Part shown: piece after piece, positions 33,007 to 45,777 of the stretch
Layout: every line of letters begins with the position of its first letter
Position numbering within the stretch: the stretch's first letter is position 1
Assembly (NCBI RefSeq): GCF_037176765.1
Contig: NC_090021.1
Coordinates: 58,460,953-58,524,952, forward strand
Reading direction: 5' to 3'
Source of the DNA: Anolis sagrei
Lineage: Eukaryota; Chordata; Lepidosauria; Squamata; Anolidae
Length of the DNA: 64,000 nucleotides
Translations under genes and position numbers: made by a program
The notes under the pieces: generated by a model
What the model was told of the DNA's origin: nothing
The model's input: only the letters and a program-made list of their open reading frames with translations
The model's database searches: none

Positions 33007-33501
33007 AGAGGTGTAGTCTAACAACATTTGGAGAGCTGTGTGATTCCCATCCATACAAAACAGAATTTAGTTAATTTGTAAATATGAATTTCATTTGTTT
33101 ACAGCTTACACTGATGAATTAAATGTGGTTTACAAAACAGATGCCTATTTTTAGACAAAGTGAGCTAGATTTTTCAAACTGTTTTTCATCCTTTAAAGAA
33201 GGGATGGAATTCACATGACCCTTCTGATGTTGTTAGATTGCAAGTTCCAACATCATCATAGCGGATGGTGAGACATAAAGGAAGTCACAGTTCAACATAA
33301 TTTAGAGTGCTGTGTGATCCTCACTCCTACTATAAAGGAAGTAACACAAAATTAATAAAGGGTTGGGGGTCGAGGTTGGAACTTTCATTCTTCCTTTAAC
33401 AATTCAGAAAAAGAAAGAGTGCCCTCTGCTGATTCCTATGTCAATAATTCTGTTAAAAAAAAAAAGCAGGAGGAAGGAGTTGCAACATGCTGTGGGTATA
33501 T
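33007..33501. other. Intergenic, no feature seen
   Basis: Nothing recognised. Confidence 0.5.
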
Positions 33502-33509
33502 GTGTAGAG

Positions 33510-33882
33510 CAGGGGTCCTCAGACTTTTTAAACAGAGGGCCAGGTCACAATCCCTCAAACTGTTGGAGGGCTGGATTATAATTTGAAAAAAAATATGAAT
33601 GAATTCTTATGCACACTGCACATATGTTATTTGTAGTGCAAAAAACACTTTAAAACAATACAATAATTAAAATGAATAACAATGTTAACAAATATGAACT
33701 TATTAGTATTTTAATGGGGAATGTGGGCCTGCTTTTGGCTGATAAGATAGGATTGTTGTTGCTGCTGCTGCTGCTGTTGTGTGCTTTCAGGTTGTTTCAG
33801 ACTTAGGTGATCCTGAGCAAGGCCAGGTAAATGACCTTGGAGGGCCGTATTTGGCCCTCGGACCTTAGTTTGAGGACCCCTG
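33510..33882. mobile_element. hAT non-autonomous element with perfect 8-bp target duplication
   Basis: Starts caggggtcctcagac and ends gtttgaggacccctg, with sub-terminal blocks gagggccaggtcac and ggagggccgtatttgg. Flanked by gtgtagag at 33502-33509 and 33883-33890, identical. It carries a (GCT)n-like run in the middle. The ends are of the CAGGGGTCCTCAAAC type known from hAT families spread across distant tetrapods. Confidence 0.88.
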
Positions 33883-33890
33883 GTGTAGAG

Positions 33891-34523
33891 TTACGGTGAT
33901 CCCATGAATTGCATAGGGTTTACTTAGGCAAAGAATACTTCGAGGTGTTTCTTAATTAATCCCTCAAAAGAATGTACGTAGCTATGTTGATAGAAAAGGA
34001 GCCATAAGGCAATGTCTATATTGTTTGGAAATAACTCCATTTGACATTTAACTTGGAGACAACAAAGGCTTTGTCTTGCTGTTTCTGATTCCAGTAAAAA
34101 ATTAAATGCTTGTGACATTTCCTGAAGGTCAACACTATATTTGTTGAGCTAACAAACCACATTGAAACAGAAAGCTCAGCAGCCAGAAGATCTACCTATA
34201 TTTCTAGAATAGTAACTGGACAATTTGCAAAAATATGTGAACTAATTTTGGCTTATTACCATCCACATTAATTCTGTATAGATAACAATGGCTTAAAATT
34301 AACATGCAAAATATAAACTGCCACTTGCTAACTTTTATCAGTTGACAAATGTTTCAGTTGACAGGTGCTACGAGACAGATCTATAAATTTGATTGTATCT
34401 TACAAAGTAAACACTGCAAGGTAGTTTCATTGTACAATACACAATGTGGCAGTTTCTCATATTAGACCATTCTTTATATCTTCATAATATAGTGATTACA
34501 TTCATAGTTTCCTAAAGCTCTGA
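33891..34523. other. Intergenic, no feature seen
   Basis: Nothing recognised. Confidence 0.5.
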
Positions 34524-34533
34524 GTCTAAATGT

Positions 34534-37500
34534 GTTGTTGTTCATTCGTTCAGTCGTCTCCGACTCTTCGTGACCTCATGGACCAGCCCACGCCAGAGCT
34601 CCCTGTTGGCCGTTACCACCCCCAGCTCCCTCAAGGTCAGTCCAGTCACTTCAAGGATGCCATCCATCCATCTTGCCCTTGGTCGGCCCCTCTTCCTTTT
34701 GCCTTCCACTTTCCCCAGCATAATTGTCTTCTCTAGGCTTTCCTGTCTCCTCATGATGTGGCCAAAGTACTTCAACTTTGTCTCTAGTATCTTTCCCTCC
34801 AGTGAGCAGTCGGGCTTTATTTCCTGGAGGATGGACTGGTTGGATCTTCTCGCAGTCCAAGGCACTCTCAGAACTTTCCTCCAACACCACAGCTCAAAAG
34901 CATCGATCTTCCTTCGCTCAGCCTTCCCTAAGGTCCAGCTCTCACATCCGTAGGTTACTACAGGGAATACCATGGCTTTGACTAGGCGGATCTTTGTTGC
35001 CAGTCTGATGTCTCTACTCTTTACTATTTTATCGAGATTGGACATTGCTCTCCTCCCAAGAAGTAAGCGTCTTCTGATTTCCTGGCCACAGTCTGCATCT
35101 GCAGTAATCTTTGCACCTAGAAATACAAAGTCTGTCACGGCCTCCACGGTTTCTCCCTCTATTTTCCAGTTGTCAATCATTCTTGTTGCCATAATCTTGG
35201 TTTTTTTGACGTTTAGCTGCAACCCGGCTTTTGCGCTTTCTTCTTTCACCTTGATTAGAAGGCTCCTCAGCTCCTCTTCGCTTTCGGCCATCAGAGTGGT
35301 GTCATCTGCATATCTGAGGTTGTTAATGTTTCTTCCAGCAATTTTCACCCCAGCTTTGCATTCATCAAGCCCCGCACCTCGCATGATGTGTTCTGCATAC
35401 AAGTTAAAAAGGTTGGGTGAGAGGATGCAGCCTTGCCGTACGCCTTTCCCAATCTTGAACCAGTCTGTTGTTCCGTGGTCAGTTCTTACTGTTGCTACTT
35501 GGTCCTTGTACAGATTCCTCAGGAGAGAGACAAGGTGGCTTGGGATGCCCATCCCACTAAGAACTTGCCACAATTTATTATGATCCACACAGTCAAAGGC
35601 TTTAGAATAGTCAATGAAGCAGAAGTAGATGTTTTTCTGAAACTCCCTGCCTTTCTCCATTATCCAGCGGATATTGGCAATTTGGTCTCTCGTTCCTCTA
35701 CCTTTTCTAAACCCAGCTTGAACATCTGGCAACTCTCGCTTCATGTATTGCTGGAGTCTTCCTTGCAGGATCTTGAGCATTACCTTACTGGCATGAGAAA
35801 TAAGGGCCACTGTACAGAAGTTTGAGCAGTCTTTCGCATTTCCCTTTTTTGGTATGGGGATATAAGTTGATTTTTTCCAGTCTGATGGCCATTCTTGTGT
35901 TTTCCATATTTGCTGGCAAATGGCATGCATCACCTTGACAGCATCATCTTTTAAGATTTTAAACAGTTCAGCTGGGATCCCGTCGTCTCCTGCTGCCTTG
36001 TTGTTAGCAATGCTTCTTAAGGCCCATTCAACCTCACTCCTCAGGATGTCTGGTTCTAATTCATTCACCACACCGTCAAAACTATCCTCAATATTATTAT
36101 CCTTCCTATACAGATCTTCTGTATAGTCTCGCCACCTTCTCTTGATCTCTTCAGCTTCTGTTAGGTCCCTGCCATCTTTGTTTCTTATCATACCAATTTT
36201 TGCCTGAAATTTACCTCCAATGTTTCTAATTTTCTGGAAGAGGTCTCGTGTCCTTCCTATTCTGTTGTCTTCTTCCACTTCCATGCATTGCTCATTTAAA
36301 AATAGTTCCTTATCTCTTCTGGCTAACCTCTGGAATTGCGCATTTAACTGGGCATATCTCCCCTTATCCCTGTTTCCTTTTGCTTTCCTCCTTTCTTGGG
36401 CTACTTCCAGTGTCTCAGCAGACAACCATTTTGCCTTCTTGGTTTTCTTTTTCTTTGGGACGTACTTTGTTGCCGCCTCCTGAACAATGTCTCGGACTTC
36501 TGTCCATAGTTCTTCTGGGACTCTGTTTACTAAATCTAGTCCTTCAAATCTGTTCTTCACTTCCACTGTATATTCGCTAGGAATGTTAGTGAGATCATAT
36601 CTAACTGGTCTGTGTATTTTCCCTGATCTCTTTAGTTTTATTCTAAATTGGGCAATAAGACGTTCGTGATCTGAGCTACAGTCAGCCCCAGGTCTTGTTT
36701 TCACCGACTGGATGGATGTCCGCCACCTTTGGCTGCAAAGGATGTAGTCAATCTGATTTCGGTGTTGACCGTCTGGTGAGGTCCATGTGTAAAGCCGTCT
36801 TTTAGGTTGTTGGAAGAGAGTATTCGTTATACACAGCGAGTTTTCCTGGCAAAATTCTATCAGCCTGCGTCCCGCTTCATTTTGTTCTCCCAGACCATGC
36901 TTGCCTGTGATCCCTGTTGTCATTTGACTTCCCACCTTGGCATTCCAGTCTCCTGTAATGAAAATAATGTCTCTTTTTGGTGTATTATCCAGTAGGTCCT
37001 GCAGATCCTCATAGAACTGATCTACTTCTGCTTCTTCAGCAGCTGTGGTTGGGGCGTATATTTGGATCACTGTAATGTTGAAAGGCTTTCCTTGCACTCG
37101 AATTGAGATCATTCTGTCATTTTTTGGGTTGAATCCAAGCACCGCTTTAGCGAATTTCTTATTAATTATGAAGGCTACTCCATTTCTTCAATGTTCCTCT
37201 TGTCCGCAGTAGTAGATCTGGTGGTCATCTGATGTGAAGTGGCCCATTCCAGTCCATTTCAGTTCACTGACCCCCAGAATGTCTATCTTTAGTCTTGACA
37301 TCTCACCAATAACAACATCCAATTTGCCCTGGCTCATAGATCTTACATTCCAGGTTCCTATGGTGTGTTGATCTTTAGAGCATCGGATTCGTCGTTCACC
37401 TCCAGTACCGTCGGCCGCTAGCCTTCCTTTCGGCTTTGAGCTAGCTGCGTCATCACATCTGGGGCTAGTTGAACTTATCCTCTGCTCCTCCCCAGTAGCA

Positions 37501-37753
37501 TTTTGGCCATCTTCCGACCTGGGAGTCCCATCTTCCAATGGCATACCGACATATCTCTGGTTGTACTGGTCCATTTAGTTTTCTTGGCAAGGATACTGGA
37601 GTGGTTTGCCATTGCCTTCCCCAGGGATCACGCTTGGTCTGACCTCTCTGCCACAACCGTCCCGTCTTGGGTGTCCCTTCACGGTTTCGCTCATGACATC
37701 ATTGAGGTGCTCAAGCTCCAGCGCCCCGACAAGGCGGTGATCCTTTGCTGAAG
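34534..37753 (-). mobile_element. Full-length BovB (RTE-clade) LINE
   Basis: 3.2 kb, flanked by the 10-bp direct repeat gtctaaatgt (34524-34533 and 37754-37763). The 5' UTR begins near 37750 and the single ORF runs to 34542. The short 3' end contains gtcggagacgactgaacgaa and aacaacaacaca. Full length with target duplications and only one stop in the ORF implies a recent insertion. It lies between the divergent EDARADD and ERO1B promoters. Tail similarity to the Sauria-type SINEs makes this LINE family their likely source of reverse transcriptase. Confidence 0.95.
34542..37574 (-). pseudogene. BovB ORF: APE endonuclease plus reverse transcriptase, one premature stop
   Basis: One reading frame of 1010 sense codons from an ATG at 37574 to the stop at 34542, broken only by a TGA at 37190-37188 where BovB normally has an arginine or lysine codon. 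CGA to TGA by CpG decay would explain it. Upstream of the stop: HTIGTWNVRSMSQGKLD and DILGVSELKWTGMG, the start of the APE-type endonuclease. In the 866 codons after 37142: GDWNAKVG (64-71) and SSDHE (156-160) complete the endonuclease. Reverse transcriptase motif A is FIDYSKAFDCVDH (509-521), motif B is KGVRQGCILSPNLFN (566-580) and motif C is YADD (611-614), all present. NFCTVALISHASK has Cys where Arg is usual. The C-terminal RTE region ends TKSRRRLNE. It is probably unable to make full protein as it stands. Confidence 0.93.
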
Positions 37754-37763
37754 GTCTAAATGT

Positions 37764-38487
37764 AGCTGGCTCAATTTATAATTTCCCATGCATGCCAGAA
37801 ATCCTCTGCTGATGTCTCCACCCAGTTTTGAAAATCTTCCTTTCCCCTCTGCCCATATATTTCTTGCAAATCTCCTGACCCTCATATAGCATTTTCAGAT
37901 AGCTTTTATGTGGAGAAGGAAACAAGGAATTCTCACTCTTATCATATTTAAATCTAGATCCAGTCCAGTTTCTTAAGTCTCACTCATCTCATGGAAGTTT
38001 ACGGTAATTTATGTATGCTCACTTTAGTGTGGAACTTGCTTTAGGGTAAGTAATGTAGAATTGGGTAGCCATTTCCTTTAAGGGATACATTAGTATGTGT
38101 GGGCACATACAGGGAAGCAGTTCATTAACTGCCATATCCTGAAAAATCTTGAATGCTCTGCTATCATTAACTTCTGTTTTAGCAACAAAACAGAAAAAGA
38201 TAAGGAGAATAATTTAAAATAATAACATTTCTAGCATAAGAATTCACTGACTTGTATCTGATTAAGTGAAAGGTATCCTAGGAAGTGGACTTGGGTTCAT
38301 GACAGTTTGTGGAATTTTTTAAAAATTATTTCAAAAGCACTAAGGGCTTCTTTTATTTTTTTTTAAACTGATTAGTCAATCAAAAGTATTTGAAAGCTTT
38401 AGGATTCAATCACATAAACTGTTTTAAAAGCCTTATCAAAAAGTCAGCACATAGTTTGGCAATGCGGAAACATTAACTCTAAATACT
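37764..38487. other. Intergenic, no feature seen
   Basis: Nothing recognised. Confidence 0.5.
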
Positions 38488-38634
38488 GTATTTCTTCAAT
38501 TCTAAGACTCAGTTTTTCCTAGATAAACATCTTTTAGAATAATAGGTGTACCTCGAGTATTTCTGGTGGTGGTGGTTGTACTGAAATTAGGGTGCACCTT
38601 ACAATTTATGGTGTCTTACATTTGAAGAAATATG
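38488..38634. mobile_element. Palindromic MITE with TACTGTATTTCTTCAA ends
   Basis: atactgtatttcttcaattctaagac and gtcttacatttgaagaaatat are inverted ends of a 147-bp element. The superfamily is not determined; flanking ta dinucleotides would fit Tc1/mariner-type insertion but are not decisive in AT-rich DNA. Confidence 0.6.
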
Positions 38635-39576
38635 ATAGAGCCCTCAGATGGGATACAACTGAGATGAGCCTTGAAACTTGAAGAAGAAAACAAATAGAAA
38701 GAAACTGTAACTTTGGTCAAAGGATCAGTTGGGACTCAGAACTGCTTTCTGTCCAACCTACTTACAATACAGATCAAGTTAGATTTTTTTTAAAGTAAAA
38801 GTATTTCCTAAAATTTCAAAAGCACTAAGGGCTTCCTTTATTTTTTAAATTGATTTATGCAGAGTTATGCAGGCAACAACAAAGAATGTATGAGCAATAT
38901 GAGCATGATATAATCTGAGAACTATATGACCAGTACAGGATGTATTGACAATTTATTTATTGATGAGGATGAGGGTGTTCCCAGGGTCTGGCACTGTATG
39001 ATACCATAGCTTCTGGTTATTGACTCTTGCCATATAATACTGGTTTGCAGCAAAATTACAGAGCATAGCAATCAATACAGACCAAAGAGAACTGTCAATT
39101 ATAGTCAAGATGGAATTGATCAGACTCACTAAATGGATTTGAATCCTGTTGAATCTTTCCTTCTTATTTTTACCAACTGAAAAGCTCCCAAACTGTTATA
39201 GATAATCCAACAGTATATGTTTGACTATGCATTAAAATTGAGAAGGAAGAAAATAGCAACCTTCTTGTCTGATAGCTCATGCTTGGAGTTCAAGATTTTC
39301 TTACTCAATTCTTAATGCTGAATAACTAAAAAAAGTAGTCTATTATATATAGGGCTAATATATATATAGCTGCTTGAATTAAAACCAATTTCATGCCTGC
39401 ATTTTGATCATTTCCACAATGAACAACTGGGTTTCTGTTCACTTAAAGATCCTTTCACATTACATTATAGCACTTTTAATTGTTATGGCTTCATCCTGTG
39501 GAGTACAGAGTTTTAGTAAGACATTAAAACTCACTAGCTGAAAATTGTAACTACCTATCCCAACACTGCAAATTTG
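38635..39576. other. Intergenic, no feature seen
   Basis: Nothing recognised. The phrase tttcaaaagcactaagggcttc occurs at 38331 and 38815, a short dispersed duplication. Confidence 0.5.
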
Positions 39577-39720
39577 GAAGCCAGGGTGGTGTAGTGGCTC
39601 GAGAAACAAACTATGACTCTAGAGACCAGGGTTCAAATTTCTACTCAGGCATGGAAATCTACTGAATTACCTTGGGCAAGTTGCATTCAGCCTCAGAGAT
39701 AGGGCCTGCTGAGCAAATTC
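39577..39720 (+). mobile_element. MIR/CORE-SINE-like element
   Basis: gccagggtggtgtagtggct (A box), ccagggttcaaatttc (B box), catggaaatctactgaatta and the core ccttgggcaagttgcattcagcctcag are in MIR order. Confidence 0.75.
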
Positions 39721-39888
39721 TGTACATACATGCACACACATATCTTAGGATCAGATATCATTTGAAGACACATCATCATCACAACAAATACTGCTATTCC
39801 CAGGTTCCATAGGATGGAACCATGGCAGCTAAAGCGAAATCATAGTGCTATAACTGTGTCATGTATAACAGTCCCCAGTATTGGGGCC

Positions 39889-40036
39889 CTTCCAAAAAGC
39901 CACATAACTCAGAATATCCAGGCAGAAAATTCCACAATATCTTCTTTGAACTGGGTTATCTGAGTCCACACTGCCATATATTCCAGTTGAAAGCAGAAAA
40001 CATGGGATTTTATTCAGCTGTGTGGAAGGGGCCTAG
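39889..40036. mobile_element. Palindromic MITE, CTTCCAAAAAGCC/CTTCCACACAGC family
   Basis: ggcccttccaaaaagccaca ... cagctgtgtggaaggggcct with an inverted core. Confidence 0.75.
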
Positions 40037-40253
40037 GAATCAATATGCAAAAATTCTACGTGCACTGTATGCCGCCATCAGAGACAGTATTGCACTTCAG
40101 AGTAAAACCTGGATATTGAGTTGAGTAAATACATAGATCTTGAAAGTAATACAACTCTCAATATTAGTAGAATAAATTATGTAGTGCTATTATCTGAGCT
40201 ACTTGCCTAGCATGCAGATTAGTGAGTTTTAAGAAAGATTGATAGATTTTATA

Positions 40254-40505
40254 TGACCGGTGGCGCAGTGGGTTAAAGCACTGTGCCGGCAGGACTGAAG
40301 ACCGACAGGTCGCAGGTTCGAATCCGGGGAGAGGTGGATGAGCTCCCTCTATTAGCTCCAGCTCCTCATGCAGGGACATGAGAGAAGCCTCCCACAAGGA
40401 TGATAAAACATCAAAAATCATCCAGGCGTCCCCTGGGGAATGTCCTTGCAGACGGCCAATTCTCTCACAACAGGGGCGGTTGCTCCTGACACAACAAAAA
40501 AATAA
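40254..40505 (+). mobile_element. GGAGCCCC-family SINE
   Basis: Head gaccggtggcgcagtgggtt, B box cgcaggttcgaatccgggg, body gggacatgagagaagcctcc and tail tgctcctgacacaacaaaaa. Short flanking repeat atatgac/tatgac only. Confidence 0.8.
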
Positions 40506-40516
40506 ATAAATATGAC

Positions 40517-42654
40517 TGCTTCTTTTGTTTCGTAGCTGCTTCTGCTATTTTGTCAGGGTTTTTTAAAAAAAAAATAGCTCTCAGTTTTTGAATTTTTATG
40601 TTATCTTAATAAGGCAAGTTTTTTTTTAAACCAATAAATCCCATGGGGCAGGACTTTCTTGCTAAGACTACATATTTGGTGAAGAGAGAAATTAAATTTC
40701 TTATTGCCCTAAGACCTGCCTTTGCTTAGTGATGGGAATGAACATCAGGGGAACAGCTGGATACCTCTGGCCCAAGGATATCATTGGTTTTGGAAATGTT
40801 GAAAAGAGAGAACAAGTGGTGGGAGCAGAAACTGTTAAAGACAGAAGTAGCTGCACTTTCAAAAGTTGGCATGTTTAAAGGTACACATCATCATAATCCC
40901 CCAGCTTGATCTTTAACTGTGTTCTACTCTGTTGGTACAAAATGTTATCAGTGTAATACTCATAGTTTTTTTAAAAGTTAAAAATTTTTCACAAAAAAGA
41001 TTATGAAAATTAAGCTAAAATCCGGCAGAGGAGTATTTTCTTTGTTAAGTTTCTAAGTCCACAGTTCCACATTTTAAGTATTTGTTCTATTCAGTTCAGC
41101 TTTCTCTATCATACTGCTTTACATCTTTTAGGTTTGTTGTACTTCCCTTTTTTGCATCTGATCTTAATCTCTTAATACCACTTCCTCTACTGTGTGCTTT
41201 TCCTATTCTATTCTTGTCTTGCATTTTCCTTTCTTTAAACGGACATTTTATTATGACATATTTTCTTATTAGCTCTTACTTGCTAAGTGGTTAAAAATTA
41301 CTGTTGTGAACAGTGGGATGTTATCACACATTACCGTTACTTAATCCTTTTAATGATCACCATGCTCACATTAATGATTTAACAGCTTGCAAGAAGAATA
41401 GGAAATGTATTCATTGCTGCTCTTTAATACTGCTAAGACTAAAAGTGAGAGACTTGAAAAATTGTTTTAAAATTTAATTGTTCAAAGCTGAATAATTGTT
41501 TAGTCCCCAAAACAATAAATTGCTCCTTCACCTTGCGAAACTGAACATGTTACAAAAGTGAAACTGTTATAGAATCACTTTGATGGATACTACTGTGTAG
41601 ATATGTAGTTCAATGTCAGAAACTGGAAATAGAACAGCAAACTGATCAATTTGAATTTCAGACAAACTGTAGATATACCTTTGGGGAAAAGTACACAATA
41701 TAGCCACTTGGCCATTTGTTTTCCTGATCAACTACCAAATCCAGCCTTCAATCCAAATTTAGTAATAATTAGAATGGAACTATTGAATTCAATGGAAGAA
41801 CTTAAACTAGTATTGATTGCTCTATTTATATGCAAAACATTGGCAAAGGGATGAATTAAACCTTCCTCACATTAATTTATACCCTTTCAGTATTGGCTGT
41901 ACCATGCATCTACCTCTTGAATTAATTTGTAACAATTTAAACATTGGCTTGGAATACAAAACTTACATTCACAATCAATTCAGTCAATTTCACACTATAC
42001 ATAAAATGTCAGCTCTCTATATTTTTTCGATTGAAATTCATTTCAGAATTAGAATTAAAATGCCTGAAATGTAATAGAAACAGTTTGGTGATTTGGAAGT
42101 TCAGGGATTTTACTTTTTCTTCTTGACTTGACATGAAAAATATATGTAAATTAGTAATATCAATTTTTGTTAAAGCAGAAGCTAGGGTTTTTAACAGGAA
42201 AAGCTTTAAAATTATTTGAGTTTAATAAATAATGTTTAAGTATGTCTTCTGTTGTGTTCATATCAGTCAGGAACACTTTAGCTTTGTTTCAGTTCTAAAC
42301 TCCCAAAAGGTTTTTAACAAACAGCCTCATCTGTGAAGTGAGTAATTGAGACTGTGCTATGGTTATAGAAGTTACATAGAGAAGGAACATTAAATATATC
42401 TACATACCTAAGGGGATTTTTGTTGTAATTAGCTAAACACTGGGGAGTACACCTGTTTTGGATAACAAAAGAGATGCAGGTAACTCAAGCTTATATAACT
42501 GACGATAATCTAGAATTAACTGTTAAATTAAAAGTTCTGCATTAAAGCAAGGCACCGATATTAAAATATGTGGGAAAAGACCCTAATAGTACTGTAGCCT
42601 GATGACTATTTAAGCTCAAATTTCTGCGACACCTAATGTCTTGCATGGAAAGAT
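40517..42654. other. Intergenic, no feature seen
   Basis: 2.1 kb of AT-rich DNA without a supported exon or recognised repeat. Confidence 0.5.
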
Positions 42655-42890
42655 ACAGCTGTACCATCCTAAATAAATTAAAGACGCCAAATTCCTTCTG
42701 ATCTTGAAAACTAATCAGAGTTTGCTATGGTTGGGATTTGGATGGGGGAGCACCAATAAATATGTATTGTAGGATAATTTCAGATGAGTCACTTCATCTG
42801 GCACAATCACTTCAGAGCATTCACTGACTAAGAAAATCTTATGAAATTCATGAGATTGCCATAAGTCAACAGATACACACACAAAAGATA
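42655..42890 (+). mobile_element. 5S-rRNA-derived SINE
   Basis: ttctgatcttgaaaactaatcagagt and ggttgggatttggatggggga align with the internal-promoter part of vertebrate 5S rRNA (tctgatctcggaagctaagcagggt, tagtacttggatgggaga). The body continues into non-5S sequence ending attgccataagtcaac. Too diverged and fused to be a 5S gene. Confidence 0.7.
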
Positions 42891-44354
42891 TAGCTTATGT
42901 TATGTTATGTTATCTTATTTTTTTTTTAAAAGAAAAAGCTTTGGCTTAGAAGAAACCGATATTGATGGAGATACACGTAGAACAAAGAAAATTCAGGTGG
43001 CCAGTGACCCTATCCAGAAAGTTATCTCAAAACATGGATACATTTGTATATGCTAGAATTGTTAGCCACAGCTACATATCTGCAATCTTTGAGTATATCA
43101 ACTTTACAAAGATGGTCACGATTGCAGTTTGCATACTGTAACTGAGAGTTATGAAATGAAGCAAGCAAATACTGGTATTTCTTCGAAAACTCTTCCTTGA
43201 GTCTTGCTAAATGTGAGACATTCTTCCTGTTTCTCTCTACATATTCAGTAGCTCATGTCAGTGATCTTGGTAGGTTATATCTGCAAATAACTTGAAATGT
43301 ACAAACAACTGGTTTCCCCTAAAAACCAAAGTGAAGATCTTGGTGGTAGCAGCCAACTAGACTGCATTCCACCCTAGCCTTTGAAAAAAAAATTGATCTA
43401 AATCTCATTGACTGTAAAATTACAAATGCCAAGGTTTGCTTAACTATTTAAGAATCAATTCAGAAATACCTTTGAGTATTGGGGCTTTAAGAAACAATAC
43501 AATCAGCCTTACAGTGCTTCTCAGAGTGTTCCGGCTGACTTTAATAAGTCTTCAAAGAAAAAGAAGCTCCACAGTTATGCATCTGCTATGAAGAGTGCCT
43601 GTCTGGTCCTTTGCTATTCAAATTAACTTAATTATTTAGCTATACTTCCATAACCCAGGTTTCAGCACTTTAAATCCAGAACACAAAAAACATTATGAGA
43701 ATAAAATGAGAAAGTCATAGAAACAGTAGTCAAATGTACTCAGTTCAGAAAAATTATAATGCAGCATAGAAAATTGGGCTGCATAAATGGTGTGTATAAA
43801 TGACATTAATGTACTGCTTCTCAAGTAAAAATGCATGGTAAAAGTGACAGGAAAGCCCATAAGGTACTAAATCTATCTGAACAAATTTTATAAGAATCTT
43901 TAAAAATGTGCCAAAGGTATACATTCTTTTGCTATAAATTGCAATTTTCCATGCTCTGTATTGAAGTGATTTGACATATTTTGATAGTTTTGATATGTGC
44001 ATAATATTTGACTCCTGGCAATAAGGTGTTTCCATCTGTAAATCATTTTTTTTATTATTTTTTTATTTTGCTTTGGTACCTATTGGAAATAAGCTCCACA
44101 AATATTTGAGAGGAAGGAACTGGCAAGACAATCTCTGGGGTATTCAATGCCTAACAAACTCTAAGGAATCTAGGTGTTGTCATGAGTTCATAGGTGGCTT
44201 GAAGCATTTGTTGTGGATGTACACATTGTTTCAGATTTATGGTACTTCTGAGGTGAATCTATTTGGGGGTTTTCTAAGGCTGAGAGACAAAATTATTTAC
44301 TCAATGCCACCCAGTGGGTTTCCATGGCTGAGCAGGGAATTAGTCTCAAAAGTC
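42891..44354. other. Intergenic, no feature seen
   Basis: No gene. A short CORE-SINE-like piece lies at about 44240-44340. Confidence 0.45.
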
Positions 44355-44369
44355 ATTATTATTATCACC

Positions 44370-44401
<32 letters not shown>

Positions 44402-44775
44402 CATCATTTATATCCCACCTTTTTTCCCATGGGGACTCAAGGCGACTAACATCTTTCCATACAAAAAGGTTTTAAAAGAGCAATACAAAAGTTAAAAACA
44501 ATTAAATAATAACAGTGTGCTAAAAACAGAATTAAAATACAGTAAATACATTAAAATGGCCTTGAAAACTCATATCCCCCCCCCAATCACATCCAGCCTC
44601 CCCCTCCCCCTCCCCAAAAGCCTGAGAAAGGTTTTGACCTGCTTGCAGAAGGTCAGCAGGGATGGGGCCATAATGGTTTCTCTTGGGAGGGCATGGATAA
44701 GCAGGACCGTGGATAAAAGGATCTGTGCCTGGTGAGTGTATGCTAAACTGAATGGGCCAGGACAGAGAAACACCA
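44355..44775 (-). mobile_element. L2-like LINE 3' end with (CAT)n
   Basis: About 14 CAT units (44358-44407) precede tttatatcccaccttttttcccatggggactcaag, the reverse L2-like tail. Further right, aaaggttttgacctgcttgcagaaggtcagcag is the reverse of the FRKxVKTxL coding block. Degraded. Confidence 0.7.
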
Positions 44776-45433
44776 GCCACCGAGGTTTAATTCAATTCGG
44801 CCAAAAGGGATGCAAGTACAAGTGGATGGTCAAAAGAGGGACCAACTCTATGATTCTACATCTTGCTTCCAAGATTTCCTAGAAGTAATAACTCTAAACT
44901 AAAGATGGTCCCTTTCCTGGGGCAAAATGGGGTGGGCAAACATATTGATCCAAACCAGGAGGGGTTTTCTTAAATTCTACCTTCATAAAACTAACAGAAA
45001 AGTGACTATTCTCAAACCGTGTGTGGGGCAGCCTAACAAGAGGAGTTGGGACTTACAGTTCCATCACACTTATACATTTTGTATTTAAGAAATAGATACA
45101 GTGCACGGAAAGATACAAGTTACACAGAGAGCCAATGAAAACATAAACTTTTTGAGGGATGAAGCTGCCACTAGTCTGCTCCCAATGCTTCAAATTTGCA
45201 AAAGCTCAAGGATTTTTTAAATAATAAAAATAATATATTTATTACGGATCCCTTGGGAAACTACATATTTTTCAGGGTGAGGGTGTCATTGTGGCTCAAC
45301 AACACAACTGCATAAACTGGCTCTCTGGAAAAGACACATAGAAATGTGGCAGGACCCAGAGTGTGGCCTTGAGTGCCTGGTTAGTAGTCTGGGAAATTGG
45401 AGTGCATACATGGAATCTCTACTCATACATATA
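44776..45433. other. Intergenic, no feature seen
   Basis: Nothing recognised. Confidence 0.5.
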
Positions 45434-45590
45434 GGTCCCATCTACACTGCCATTATAATGCAGATCAAAGTGTTTTATGTAGCAGTATAATCCAGTTCAA
45501 TGCAGTTAAACCGCATTATATGAGTCTACACATTGATCACATAATACAGTTCAGTGTACATCATAAAGACAGTGTAGAAGGGGCCTAGGT
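45434..45590. mobile_element. MITE, CCCATCTACACTGCC family
   Basis: aggtcccatctacactgcca ... agacagtgtagaaggggcct. Confidence 0.7.
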
Positions 45591-45777
45591 GGTAATATGA
45601 TAGCTGTTACTGAGGCCTTATGATGCTACGCTGTTTCCCCAACAGCGGTTGTGAATAAGGGAAGGGAACACGTGTCCAACCACGTGGTCGCACAGGGGGC
45701 GGAGTGAGACACGGAGGCGCTTTGGATTAGAAGGTAATGCATAGTTGGCTTAGAAGAAAGGATAGAAAGGAGGGGGA

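Noticed and set aside
34972-35583. 203-residue plus-strand frame and other plus-strand frames to 37751
   Set aside because: Antisense shadows of the BovB ORF.
42655-42890. 5S rRNA gene
   Set aside because: Too diverged, and only the promoter part matches; a SINE explains it.
44355-44410. CRISPR-like array
   Set aside because: A simple (CAT)n microsatellite; no spacers. The other short tandem runs are microsatellites too.
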